NCBI GenBank assembly: GCA_963836015.1
Contig: CAWIIF010000002.1
Span: 248,001-312,000 of the forward strand
From: CAWCDJ01 sp963836015
Lineage (GTDB): Bacteria; Acidobacteriota; Terriglobia; Bryobacterales; Bryobacteraceae
Length of the DNA stretch: 64,000 bases
Reading direction: 5' to 3'
Part shown: one piece after another, positions 57,066 to 64,000 of the stretch
Layout of the letters: each line of letters opens with the position of its first letter
Numbering within the stretch: the stretch's first letter is position 1
Notes under the pieces: model-generated
Databases searched by the model: none
Seen by the model: the letters and a program-made list of their open reading frames with translations, nothing else
Told to the model about the DNA's origin: nothing
Translations under genes and position numbers: made by a program

Positions 57066-59159
57066 TCAATACCAGTATTTCGTTTGCTTCGTCCAGGGTG
57101 AATCGGGGTAGCGTGTGTGCAGCAGATCGAACGCCTCTTTGGAATAGGGGCTGGTCGAGGCATCGGCCGAACTGCCGAAATGGGTGGCGCGCACGGCCAG
57201 GTGCAAGGCTTCGGGGACGCGCGGGTCGCTCGGATGCGCCCTGGCCCAGGCGATTGCGGCAGCGCTCAGATAGTTCACGGAATTGGCCGCGGCCTTCCGG
57301 AGCTGCTCGGCCTGCCGGGCGCCCTCGGCGCGGTCCGGCTCGGGAAGGAACGGAGCGGCGATCGCGGCTGCCGGAGGCTGAAGCCTCCACCAGTTGTCGC
57401 GAAGCTCGTCCAGCTTGCCGGCGGCTTCCAGCCGGCCCAGGCCGGGGCGCAATTCCGGCGAAAAACCGGGGTTCCGCAGCATCAGGAAGACGGCGGCGAA
57501 CTGCGCGGCTTGCGGATCGCTTGCAGTGAGGTATGCGCGCAGGCCGGCGGCCAGTGCGGGACGCAGTTGCGCCAGCCGGCCCGCCAGAGCGCGCGCCGCA
57601 TCAGGGTCTTCGAGCGCGATGGCCCGCACCCAGCCGGCTTGGGCGATGTCTGCCTGGAGGTCCGAGGGGATCAAACCGCTCGAGGCCGCGTCGATCCAGC
57701 GTGCGAGCGGCGCCATTCGATTCATCGGAGCCGTGCTGTCGGCATCGAAGGCGATCTCTTTGCGCGGAGTGTTTGGCCCGAACGGCTGGTCCGGATTTCC
57801 ATCTCCGTAGTCGACTGCTACCGGACGGCGCGGCGAGTACCGGAGGAACTCGGTCCAGTCGCGGGCCATCGCCAGGCGTTCAGCGCGCAGCAGGTTGCGG
57901 GTGGCATCGGCCTGGGGCGCTGCGAGCGCCTGGTCCGCCCACTGGCGCGCGGCGTCGAGATCTCCGCGCAAGCGCTCGATGCGGATTCCATAATAGGTCG
58001 CGCTGGGCCAGGCGGGATCACCGGACTTCACCTGACGGGCAGCGGCGATCAGATCGGGCACAGCGGCGTGCGTGGCAGGCGCGCTTGCAAGTGCGGCGAT
58101 GAGCCACGGCGCGGCATGTGTATCGCGCCATCGTTCGATCGAATGCTCCGCGTCGGAGGGGAACGCCAGCAGCCAATCTCCGAAGTCACTCTCCGGAGCC
58201 GCCTTCGGCGCTCGCCGGTTCCAAAGGTAGATGAAGTCATCCAGGGTTGTCGCGATCTGGGGACCGACCTCCGCACGAAGCAGTTCGGCCGAGACTTCGC
58301 GCAGCCGTGCCTGCGGCTCGACGCGGGATTGCACATAACCCAGCAAGCCCCGCGCAGCCTGCTTCCACTCCCCGGCTCCCGAACCGGCGATGATGGCATT
58401 CAACTGGCCGGCGGCCTCCCGCAGCTTGGCCGGATCGGCGTGCAGCGTCCCTTCCCGGATCAACGTTCGCGCCACGAGGTACGGTGCAGATGGGTTCCCG
58501 GTCATCGCGCGGAAGTCGCGTTCGGCGGCGTCCAGTTGGCCCGCATAGAACTCGGCGGCGGCGATTTGGTAGCTGCGCTCGGCCGCCAACGCCGGGTCCG
58601 CGCCAGCTTCGAGCGGCGCGGGGATGGATGGCCCGGCGGAGCAGTTCTCGAAGACCTGGTCCTGCGCGCCCACCCAGTCGCGCACCTGCGGGCTCGACGC
58701 ACCGCGGGCGGCGGTGAGCGACTGCAGCGTCTTGGCGGCCGCAGCGAAGGCGTCGTCGAGGCAGTTCGGGTAGTAGTAGAAATTGTTCGGATCGGACGAG
58801 CGCCGGTACGTGTCGATGGGCTTCGCCGGCGGCAGATTGGGAACCTGCGTGCGGGCTCTCAGCCATCCGGCGGCGGGCGAGACGAAAGGCTGGTTGAAGG
58901 GCGGCGGATAGAGCGCGGCGGTTTCCTGCGCGTTCAGCGGCGCGCCGCTGAGAATGCGCCAGGCGATAAACAGCTCGCGGGTACGGTAGCCCGGCCGCAC
59001 CACACCGAGGTCCCCACGCGCGTAGGCCGCCGGATCCACCGGTCCGCGCACCGGCGCGAACTCCGCCTCGGGCAGAAATGGCCCGCAACTCTCTCCCTCG
59101 CGCGGGCCGAGCCACGCCGCGAAAGCAACTACGACGGCCAGGAGGCGAGCGGTCTTCAT
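57066..59159 (-). CDS. large exported helical-repeat protein of unknown function
   Basis: 697 residues from ATG 59159 (MKTARLLAVVVAFAAWLG signal peptide; in-frame upstream codons are spurious). After SCGPFLPEAEF the protein is mainly paired helices resembling TPR/SEL1 repeats (SYQIAAAEFYAGQLDAAERDFRAM, YYGIRIERLRGDLDAARQWADQAL). C-terminal HTRYPDSPWTKQTKYWY is characteristic of a group of periplasmic TPR proteins. The stop (TAA) lies immediately next to the tam start. The start overlaps the DUF3142 lipoprotein stop by 4 bp, giving a tightly coupled pair. Confidence 0.68.
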   Translation of the reverse strand: MKTARLLAVVVAFAAWLGPREGESCGPFLPEAEFAPVRGPVDPAAYARGDLGVVRPGYRTRELFIAWRILSGAPLNAQETAALYPPPFNQPFVSPAAGWLRARTQVPNLPPAKPIDTYRRSSDPNNFYYYPNCLDDAFAAAAKTLQSLTAARGASSPQVRDWVGAQDQVFENCSAGPSIPAPLEAGADPALAAERSYQIAAAEFYAGQLDAAERDFRAMTGNPSAPYLVARTLIREGTLHADPAKLREAAGQLNAIIAGSGAGEWKQAARGLLGYVQSRVEPQARLREVSAELLRAEVGPQIATTLDDFIYLWNRRAPKAAPESDFGDWLLAFPSDAEHSIERWRDTHAAPWLIAALASAPATHAAVPDLIAAARQVKSGDPAWPSATYYGIRIERLRGDLDAARQWADQALAAPQADATRNLLRAERLAMARDWTEFLRYSPRRPVAVDYGDGNPDQPFGPNTPRKEIAFDADSTAPMNRMAPLARWIDAASSGLIPSDLQADIAQAGWVRAIALEDPDAARALAGRLAQLRPALAAGLRAYLTASDPQAAQFAAVFLMLRNPGFSPELRPGLGRLEAAGKLDELRDNWWRLQPPAAAIAAPFLPEPDRAEGARQAEQLRKAAANSVNYLSAAAIAWARAHPSDPRVPEALHLAVRATHFGSSADASTSPYSKEAFDLLHTRYPDSPWTKQTKYWY

Positions 59160-59866
59160 CGCCACCTCCGCGCCAAGTCCAACACCCCGCGGTACGCCGC
59201 CTCGGTCCACGGATGCGGATTAAAGACGAACAGCCGCCGGCCGTGTGGGACGGTATAGGGCATTTCGTCGGTAGAGACCCCCACACTGGAGCCGCAGAGC
59301 GGGACGCGGAAATCGACCACCTCGTGGGGCTGGCCCGCACCCATGCGAAACAGCATGGGCACCGCATCCGCCACGGGCATCCCGCGGATCCAGGGATCGC
59401 TCAGGCACCAGGAAGCCAGCGCTGTAATGGTCAGCTCTTTGGAAGGATAGAGGCCGCTGCGAACGCGCCGGGCCAGTTCCCTGTACCACGTGCGCTCGGA
59501 AGCGCGCGCGTCGAAATCGAGCTCCAGGGCTCGCGAGCGGGGATCGTTGGCGTCCTTGAGAATCTCCTCTACGATGAGTCCTTCGTCGGGCAGCGGCGGC
59601 CCCGCGGATTCCAGGCGGATCACCGTCATCAGAGCGGTATTTGGAGGGACATCGAGCGGCTGCAGGCGCGGCTGGGAAGCGACCTGCCCGTCACGCCAGG
59701 AGACGGTCCGCGCCAGGTAGGCGACTCCGGCCGCCCGGGGGTCGATGTAGCCCAGATGTTCCGGCCGCTCCCAGGCCCACAGCATCAGACGGGGAAACCC
59801 CGGCAGCGGATCGCGCGCGCCGCAGGAAGCGAGCAGGCACGTCAACAGGAGCAGCGAGCGCTTCAA
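59156..59866 (-). CDS. DUF3142 lipoprotein
   Basis: 236 residues from TTG 59866, chosen because AAGGAGG lies directly upstream and it gives a lipoprotein signal (LLLLTCLLASCGAR, lipobox LASC). The remainder fits DUF3142: LMLWAWERPEHLGYIDPRAAGVAYLARTV, DFDARASERTWYRELARRVR, LTITALASWCLSD, VPMLFRMG. The family has a TIM-barrel-like shape related to glycosidases, but its role is unknown. It is co-translated with the large helical-repeat protein. Confidence 0.75.
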   Translation of the reverse strand: MKRSLLLLTCLLASCGARDPLPGFPRLMLWAWERPEHLGYIDPRAAGVAYLARTVSWRDGQVASQPRLQPLDVPPNTALMTVIRLESAGPPLPDEGLIVEEILKDANDPRSRALELDFDARASERTWYRELARRVRSGLYPSKELTITALASWCLSDPWIRGMPVADAVPMLFRMGAGQPHEVVDFRVPLCGSSVGVSTDEMPYTVPHGRRLFVFNPHPWTEAAYRGVLDLARRWR

Positions 59867-59971
59867 CGGTTCCTCCTTCCCGATGATACCTTGGCGTGCC
59901 GGGACGCCTCGCCTCGATGGCACGCAGGGAGGGGCATGCTATAGTTAGTCCGGCTTTTGCCTGTCTTGCCA

Positions 59972-60709
59972 ATGCGCCGCGCCGCCATCTTCTTCACGTT
60001 CCTCTGCTGCAGGCTGCTGGCTGGTCCGCAGCCTCCCTGCGGAGGACCTCCTTCCCCGCCCTATCCGCCGGTCGATGCACCGCCTGCCGTGCAGGTCTGG
60101 ACGAATCTTGACTGGACGCCGCCGGGATGCACCGGCTGGACTCCCGGCGATTCCGCTACCCTGGTGGCGACAGCCGCGCGCTTCCGTTATGCTGCGGGAG
60201 TCCAGCAACTCCGGCGGCGCGTCGGAGCCATTTCCGAACTGGCCGGCCTGCTCTACTGGTCTTCCACCGAGAAACGCTGGCAGCCGCTGATTGTCGATGC
60301 CTCGGCGGTGGCCGGGCCGGGCGGAGGCCGGCGCCCGGATTTCTCCGCGGACGAGATCGTGGAGGGACGCAGTCTATGGGCAGAGGAGCAGGACAACCTG
60401 CTGGGCAAAGGGACCTATCGCATTCGCGTTGTAGCCTCCGCGGAAGCCAGGCTCGTATTCGCCACCGAAAACGCAAGCACCCTGCGCTTCATGGGAATCC
60501 CGATTTTCGGGCCGGGTGAAGTCCAGTCGATCTGTTTTCTCGAACGCGAGTCGAAGGACGTCTGGCGCTATTACTCGCTGGCACGCTTGGGCAAGCAGGT
60601 GAGCCTTCTGGTGTCAGGGCACGAGGCTTCGCTGATCAATCGCGCCGCGGCCTCCTATCGCTTCCTCGCCGGCATCCCTGCGAACCAGGAGCCCCCCGCG
60701 GCGCGCTAG
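59972..60709 (+). CDS. exported DUF6675-like protein
   Basis: 245 residues from ATG 59972 with a signal peptide (MRRAAIFFTFLCCRLLAG). VQVWTNLDWTPPGCTGWTPGDSATLVATAARF, ISELAGLLYWSSTEKRWQPLIVDASAV, RRPDFSADEI and VRFMGIPIFGPGEVQSICFLERE-like blocks, with a final AASYRFLAGIPANQEPPAAR, fit the family I know as DUF6675; I am moderately sure. Function unknown. The last 96 bp overlap the convergent metallophosphoesterase gene, an unusually long overlap. Confidence 0.62.
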   Translation: MRRAAIFFTFLCCRLLAGPQPPCGGPPSPPYPPVDAPPAVQVWTNLDWTPPGCTGWTPGDSATLVATAARFRYAAGVQQLRRRVGAISELAGLLYWSSTEKRWQPLIVDASAVAGPGGGRRPDFSADEIVEGRSLWAEEQDNLLGKGTYRIRVVASAEARLVFATENASTLRFMGIPIFGPGEVQSICFLERESKDVWRYYSLARLGKQVSLLVSGHEASLINRAAASYRFLAGIPANQEPPAAR

Positions 60710-61516
60710 GCCCAGCATTCCCCAATCCATCAGGCCCGTCACTCGCCCCTGGCCGTGCGGCGGTTTCAGCTCCTTGATCTGGAATTTCGCCTCAGCGTCG
60801 CGGACCTCAACGAGGGTGTGAGCAAAGAACCAGCCATCGTCGTACTTCCCGGAGGAGCGGAGATGTCCGCCGGCGCTCGGCATCGAAAGATACGTCACTC
60901 CCTCGAGGCTGATGCGCAGCAGCTGGTGGATATGGCCGGCGATGACATACTGCACCCCGTATTTCCGGGCGAGCTGGTGCAGCGGAAAATCCGGACTCTG
61001 CAGCGCGGCCCGCACGATCCACGACGGCCGGTGCGAAAAGATAAACTTCAGCGGCTGCGAGGCATGGGCCTGCAGGTCCTGTTCGAGGAAGGCCAGTTCC
61101 CCGGGCGAAAAGGCTTCGGTGCGGCTATTGTCGAGAATCGTGAAATGCGCCTGGCCGTAATCGAAGCTGTAGTGCGTGGGGTGCCCGGCGTGTTTCCGAA
61201 AGAGCTTTTCCGAAGCCTCCGACCAGATGTCGTGATTGCCCGGAGTCAGGTAGAGCGGGATCCGCTGGTACGGCTTGAGTCCTTTCTTGACGGCTGTCCA
61301 TTCCGATTCCGCTGTGGCGTCGTCGCCGCCCTGAATTGTGTCGCCCACCGTGATCACGAATGCCGGGTGTTCGGCCGCCGTCTCGCGCCACACCTGCTCC
61401 CAAACGCCCGCCTGCGCTTCGCCGGTGCGGTCGCCGAGGATGACGAAGCGAAAGGAGTCGGCGCCGGCGGAAACGGAGACAAGAAGTGCAAGAAGCAGAA
61501 CCGCTCTGTGGAGCAC
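60614..61516 (-). CDS. exported calcineurin-like metallophosphoesterase
   Basis: 300 residues, GTG start 61516, signal peptide (VLLLALLVSVSAGA). The metal-ligand blocks are in order: ILGDRTGEAQ (GDxH-like, here GDR), FVITVGDTIQGGDD, YLTPGNHDIW, FSHRP and VIAGHIHQLLR. The family hydrolyses phosphate esters outside the cytoplasm. The C-terminal about 30 residues (RRDAGEEAIGGRGAIDQRSLVP) read through the convergent gene and look unlike a folded domain. It starts directly after the stop of the hydrolase fusion, so both are likely in one operon. Confidence 0.82.
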   Translation of the reverse strand: MLHRAVLLLALLVSVSAGADSFRFVILGDRTGEAQAGVWEQVWRETAAEHPAFVITVGDTIQGGDDATAESEWTAVKKGLKPYQRIPLYLTPGNHDIWSEASEKLFRKHAGHPTHYSFDYGQAHFTILDNSRTEAFSPGELAFLEQDLQAHASQPLKFIFSHRPSWIVRAALQSPDFPLHQLARKYGVQYVIAGHIHQLLRISLEGVTYLSMPSAGGHLRSSGKYDDGWFFAHTLVEVRDAEAKFQIKELKPPHGQGRVTGLMDWGMLGLARRGGLLVRRDAGEEAIGGRGAIDQRSLVP

Positions 61517-63457
61517 TTAATTCACCAGCATCTGCGAAATGCGGACCGCGTGGCCCTTGCTCCGCTCATCGGATGAAGTTGCTACCCGCATCACCAGCTC
61601 GTGCCGGCCGTGGCTCAAGTCGGCATCCAGCACATAGCCCCACGGAATGTGCAGGCTCGGGCTCCATTCGGTGAACAGATTCTGGGTGCGCGTGGGACCG
61701 CCATCGATCGTATACTCCACCTCGCCCGCGTCCGGCCCTGCCGCCACGAAGATCCCCACGGCGGTTCCTTCAAAAGCGAAACGGCATTCCGCGCCCGGAG
61801 TTTCCGCGACGAGCATCGGAACGTGCACGAAACCTTTGCGCGTGCCGGCCTTGTCCTGCGGCGACCAATCCGGATCCACCCGCCAGCCCGAGACTCCCCG
61901 GATATCGACCAGCCGTCCGCGGAAATAGCTGTTCGGGTCGATCGGCTCGGGCATCGCGTGGGCCTCGGGCGGACCCGCTACCATTGGAGGCTGCTTCCAT
62001 GCCGCGTCGAAGAGCCTTTCGATCGACCTTGCATACACCGTCATGCCGAACGGCGCCGGGTGCAGGCTGCGGAAGTCCTTGTCCCAGGTGAACTCGCCGG
62101 CGTCGATGCGTTCCGTGATCTCACGAGCGAGGTTGATCGAGGGGACGCCGTAGTGCTCCGCCACCTTCTCGTGCGACGCGATCACTACGGGAGTCTGGCC
62201 GGCGCGAATCGTCTCCATCTTCTGCGGATCGACGAAGTGCAGCATCACAATGTCGAGATTCGGCTCCAGCAGGCGCGCATGCCGCACCTCTCCCTCCATG
62301 CCGCGGATCTGCTCCCGCGGCGGGAAGTAATTGGTGGAGTCATTGACCGCCGCCTCTACGAACAGAAGGTCCACGGGACCACGGCTGAAAACGTCGCGCA
62401 CCAGGCGAAACGCCCCGGGTGTTGATCCGGTGGAAGCGATCCCCGCATTGACGAAGTCGAACTGAGCCGCTGGGAAGCGTTTGGCAAGATGCTCGCAAAC
62501 CAGGTCGCGCCACCCCTTCATCTCGGTGATCGAGCCGCCCAGGAACACTACGCGCGCCGGGCCGCCCGCGCTGAATCGCCGCAGCGAGTTGCGCAGTCCG
62601 CCGCGCAGTTCGAAGTACTCCCGGCCATGCGGCGTCATGCCGGTCCCGGCCAGCCGCTCCAGACCCGTGGTGTGCGAGAGGACGAAGTTGACGATCCGGG
62701 CGGGATCGTCGAGCGGGAAATGATGGCCGTTCAGGGCATCGGGCATACCGGTGTTCCGGTACACCTCGATCGGTCCTCCGGCCTCGCGATACCTGGCCGC
62801 GAACACGTCGGTGTTCTCGGAGGGGGGAACCAACTGGTCGCGGTCGCTGACCACGTGCAGGATCGGAATCTGCTTTGCGGCCAGCGCGGCTACCTCGTCC
62901 ACCGGATTCGTCATCCGCGATTCGGAGCCGTAAGAGCGCAGCGCTTCCTGCCAGTCCGCAGAGCTGCCCAGCCCTTTCCCTTTGCCGCCCGGCCAGCTCT
63001 TCATGTCGCAAACGGGCGATTCGCAGTAGACGCAGTTTACGAGGTCGGGATGTTTCGCGGCCCAGTTATACGCGAACAGCCCGCCGCGGCTGACCCCTTC
63101 GAGGGCCATCTTCGGCGAGAGTCCGAACGTCGCCGTCACGTACTCGTAGAACTGGTCCCACGCCGCTACCGCGTCGGGATTTCCGAAGATGTTCGGCAGA
63201 TCCAGGTAGGCGAGGTGAACGCCCTTCGACAGCAGCGCGATGGCCGGCTCCGGATGGTACTCCGGAAACCGCGCCCGCCAAAGCCATTCCTTGCCCGGCT
63301 TTACGTTGCGCGGAAATACGACGTAGCCCGGGTGGCCGCCGACCGTGAAGTCGCGCTTCTCATAGCCGTTCCAAAGCACCGGAGCTGCGGGCGCCTGCCC
63401 GAGGAGCGCCGGCGCGGCCATCGAAGCCAGGAATCCGCGGCGCGTGAATTTTGCCAT
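61517..63457 (-). CDS. Tat-exported alpha/beta-hydrolase fused to SGNH esterase
   Basis: 646 residues. Twin-arginine signal TRRGFLASMAAPALLG. Residues about 30-265 form an alpha/beta hydrolase with nucleophile elbow GVSRGG (Ser123), acid in VVSDRDQLVPP and His in LNGHHFPLDD. Residues about 285-480 form an SGNH/GDSL hydrolase with FLGGSITE (Ser309), VNAGI (block II), VEAAVND (Asn372) and DFRSLHPAPFG (Asp-x-x-His, His466). The remaining about 160 residues form a beta-sandwich (VEYTIDGGPTRT). Two independent esterase sites in one exported chain suggest removal of different acyl or sugar-ester groups from plant polysaccharide. It ends directly at the phosphoesterase start and lies 4 bp after metH. 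Confidence 0.83.
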   Translation of the reverse strand: MAKFTRRGFLASMAAPALLGQAPAAPVLWNGYEKRDFTVGGHPGYVVFPRNVKPGKEWLWRARFPEYHPEPAIALLSKGVHLAYLDLPNIFGNPDAVAAWDQFYEYVTATFGLSPKMALEGVSRGGLFAYNWAAKHPDLVNCVYCESPVCDMKSWPGGKGKGLGSSADWQEALRSYGSESRMTNPVDEVAALAAKQIPILHVVSDRDQLVPPSENTDVFAARYREAGGPIEVYRNTGMPDALNGHHFPLDDPARIVNFVLSHTTGLERLAGTGMTPHGREYFELRGGLRNSLRRFSAGGPARVVFLGGSITEMKGWRDLVCEHLAKRFPAAQFDFVNAGIASTGSTPGAFRLVRDVFSRGPVDLLFVEAAVNDSTNYFPPREQIRGMEGEVRHARLLEPNLDIVMLHFVDPQKMETIRAGQTPVVIASHEKVAEHYGVPSINLAREITERIDAGEFTWDKDFRSLHPAPFGMTVYARSIERLFDAAWKQPPMVAGPPEAHAMPEPIDPNSYFRGRLVDIRGVSGWRVDPDWSPQDKAGTRKGFVHVPMLVAETPGAECRFAFEGTAVGIFVAAGPDAGEVEYTIDGGPTRTQNLFTEWSPSLHIPWGYVLDADLSHGRHELVMRVATSSDERSKGHAVRISQMLVN

Positions 63458-63461
63458 CGGA

Positions 63462-64000
63462 TTACTCCCCTTCGTCCGCCGTGAAGTACGCGCAATCCGG
63501 ATGGTGGAACACCAGCGCGCTGACGCTGGCCTCGGGCTCCATCATCATGCCCTCCGTCAGCCGCACGCCGATCTGATCGGGCTCGAGCAGCTTCCAGATG
63601 CCCTGCTGGTCGTCGAGATTCGGGCATGCCGGATACCCGAAGCTGTACCGCTTGCCGCGGTATTTCGACGTGAAGCGGTCGTGCATCGTCAGGGTCGGAG
63701 GATCGGGAAAGCCCCAGTCTTCGCGGATACGGCGGTGCAGCCACTCGGCCGTCCCTTCGGCCGTCTCGATGGCCAGCGCCTGGATGGCATGCGCCTTGAA
63801 GAATTCGCCCGCCTGCTTCCACTCCTCGGAGCGCTCGCGCACGCACGAGCCCGCGGTCACGACGAACATTGCGAGGTGATCGCGGCGCTGCTCGTCGGCC
63901 TCCAGGATGTAATCGCTCAGGCACAAGCCGTTGGCGCGGCGCTGGCGGCCGAATTGAAAGGTATGGATGGGCGACTCGCCGCCGCGGTCGAAGAGGTGAA
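63462..64000 (-). CDS. metH: cobalamin-dependent methionine synthase, C-terminal AdoMet-binding (reactivation) domain; 5' part outside window
   Basis: The last about 178 codons of MetH. Visible blocks are LFDRGGESPIHTFQFGRQRRANGLCLSDYI, HLAMFVVTAGSCVRERSEEWKQAGEFFKAHAIQALAIETAEGTAEWLH, RGKRYSFGYPACPNLDDQQGIWKLLEPDQIGVRLTEGMMMEPEASVSALVFHHPDCAYF. These match the reactivation domain that binds AdoMet and remethylates oxidised cobalamin. The reading frame is open to the window edge. It is 4 bp ahead of an unrelated secreted hydrolase, so readthrough is possible. Confidence 0.93.
   Translation of the reverse strand, partial: HLFDRGGESPIHTFQFGRQRRANGLCLSDYILEADEQRRDHLAMFVVTAGSCVRERSEEWKQAGEFFKAHAIQALAIETAEGTAEWLHRRIREDWGFPDPPTLTMHDRFTSKYRGKRYSFGYPACPNLDDQQGIWKLLEPDQIGVRLTEGMMMEPEASVSALVFHHPDCAYFTADEGE

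Overview
The window looks like a chromosomal segment of an Acidobacteriota bacterium, probably of the Bryobacterales/Solibacter type. The evidence is a high-GC genome with four large ADOP-type MacB/FtsX permeases, an Oar-like TonB-dependent receptor with an N-terminal carboxypeptidase-regulatory domain, a FecR plus DUF6600 surface protein, a Ser/Thr kinase fused to a WD40-like propeller, a DUF1080 protein paired with a Tat-exported glycoside-hydrolase-like protein, and winged-helix/TM sensor proteins. No rRNA, tRNA or CRISPR array was recognised.

Layout. 1-6.2 kb (minus strand): the 5' part of an ADOP permease, a TadG/TadE/TadE pseudopilin group, a repetitive coiled-coil membrane protein and an MprF-C-like acyltransferase. 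6.2-20.9 kb: a frameshifted penicillin-acylase gene, dinB-like, an unknown protein with a possible ADP-ribosyltransferase-like core, an ADOP permease, an isolated nuoB, pgeF/yfiH, a zinc-ribbon membrane protein, a TPR membrane protein, nth, a two-BON-domain protein, a large polytopic glycosyltransferase-like protein and a BadF/BcrA-type sugar kinase.

20.85-31.85 kb: an 11-kb integrated element. It is bounded by a perfect 17-bp direct repeat (20848-20864 and 31835-31851). The left copy contains the last codons of the sugar kinase, and a complete tyrosine recombinase lies just inside. The element is visibly GC-richer than the flanks. It carries short cysteine-rich, HTH and DUF5681-type proteins but no recognisable capsid, conjugation or replication genes. 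About 3.3 kb of it is non-coding and packed with stem-loops. Four of these share a similar loop (GTGAGTTTGAGC-like) on unrelated but self-complementary stems. Several minus-strand genes of the element are readable only if the frame shifts repeatedly, almost always by +1. The start codon of the rightmost gene lies inside the recombination repeat, so excision would replace its upstream DNA.

31.9-64 kb: the FecR/DUF6600 protein, two membrane proteins (one a paralogue of the glycosyltransferase-like protein at 17.8 kb), ADOP permease, Wzt-like ABC ATPase, DUF167 protein, the kinase-propeller protein, an SRPBCC-ArsR pair behind two matched operator-like sites, ADOP permease, a winged-helix sensor flanked by a 15-bp inverted repeat, a TonB receptor, the glycoside-hydrolase-like/DUF1080 pair, a VirB10/TrbI-reminiscent exported protein, a frameshifted tam-like methyltransferase, a large secreted repeat-type protein with a DUF3142 lipoprotein, a DUF6675-like protein, a metallophosphoesterase, an alpha/beta-hydrolase-SGNH fusion and the C-terminal AdoMet-binding domain of MetH.

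All functional calls are from motifs read by eye; no database search was run. Frame changes in the acylase, the methyltransferase and the element could be sequencing indels rather than biology.
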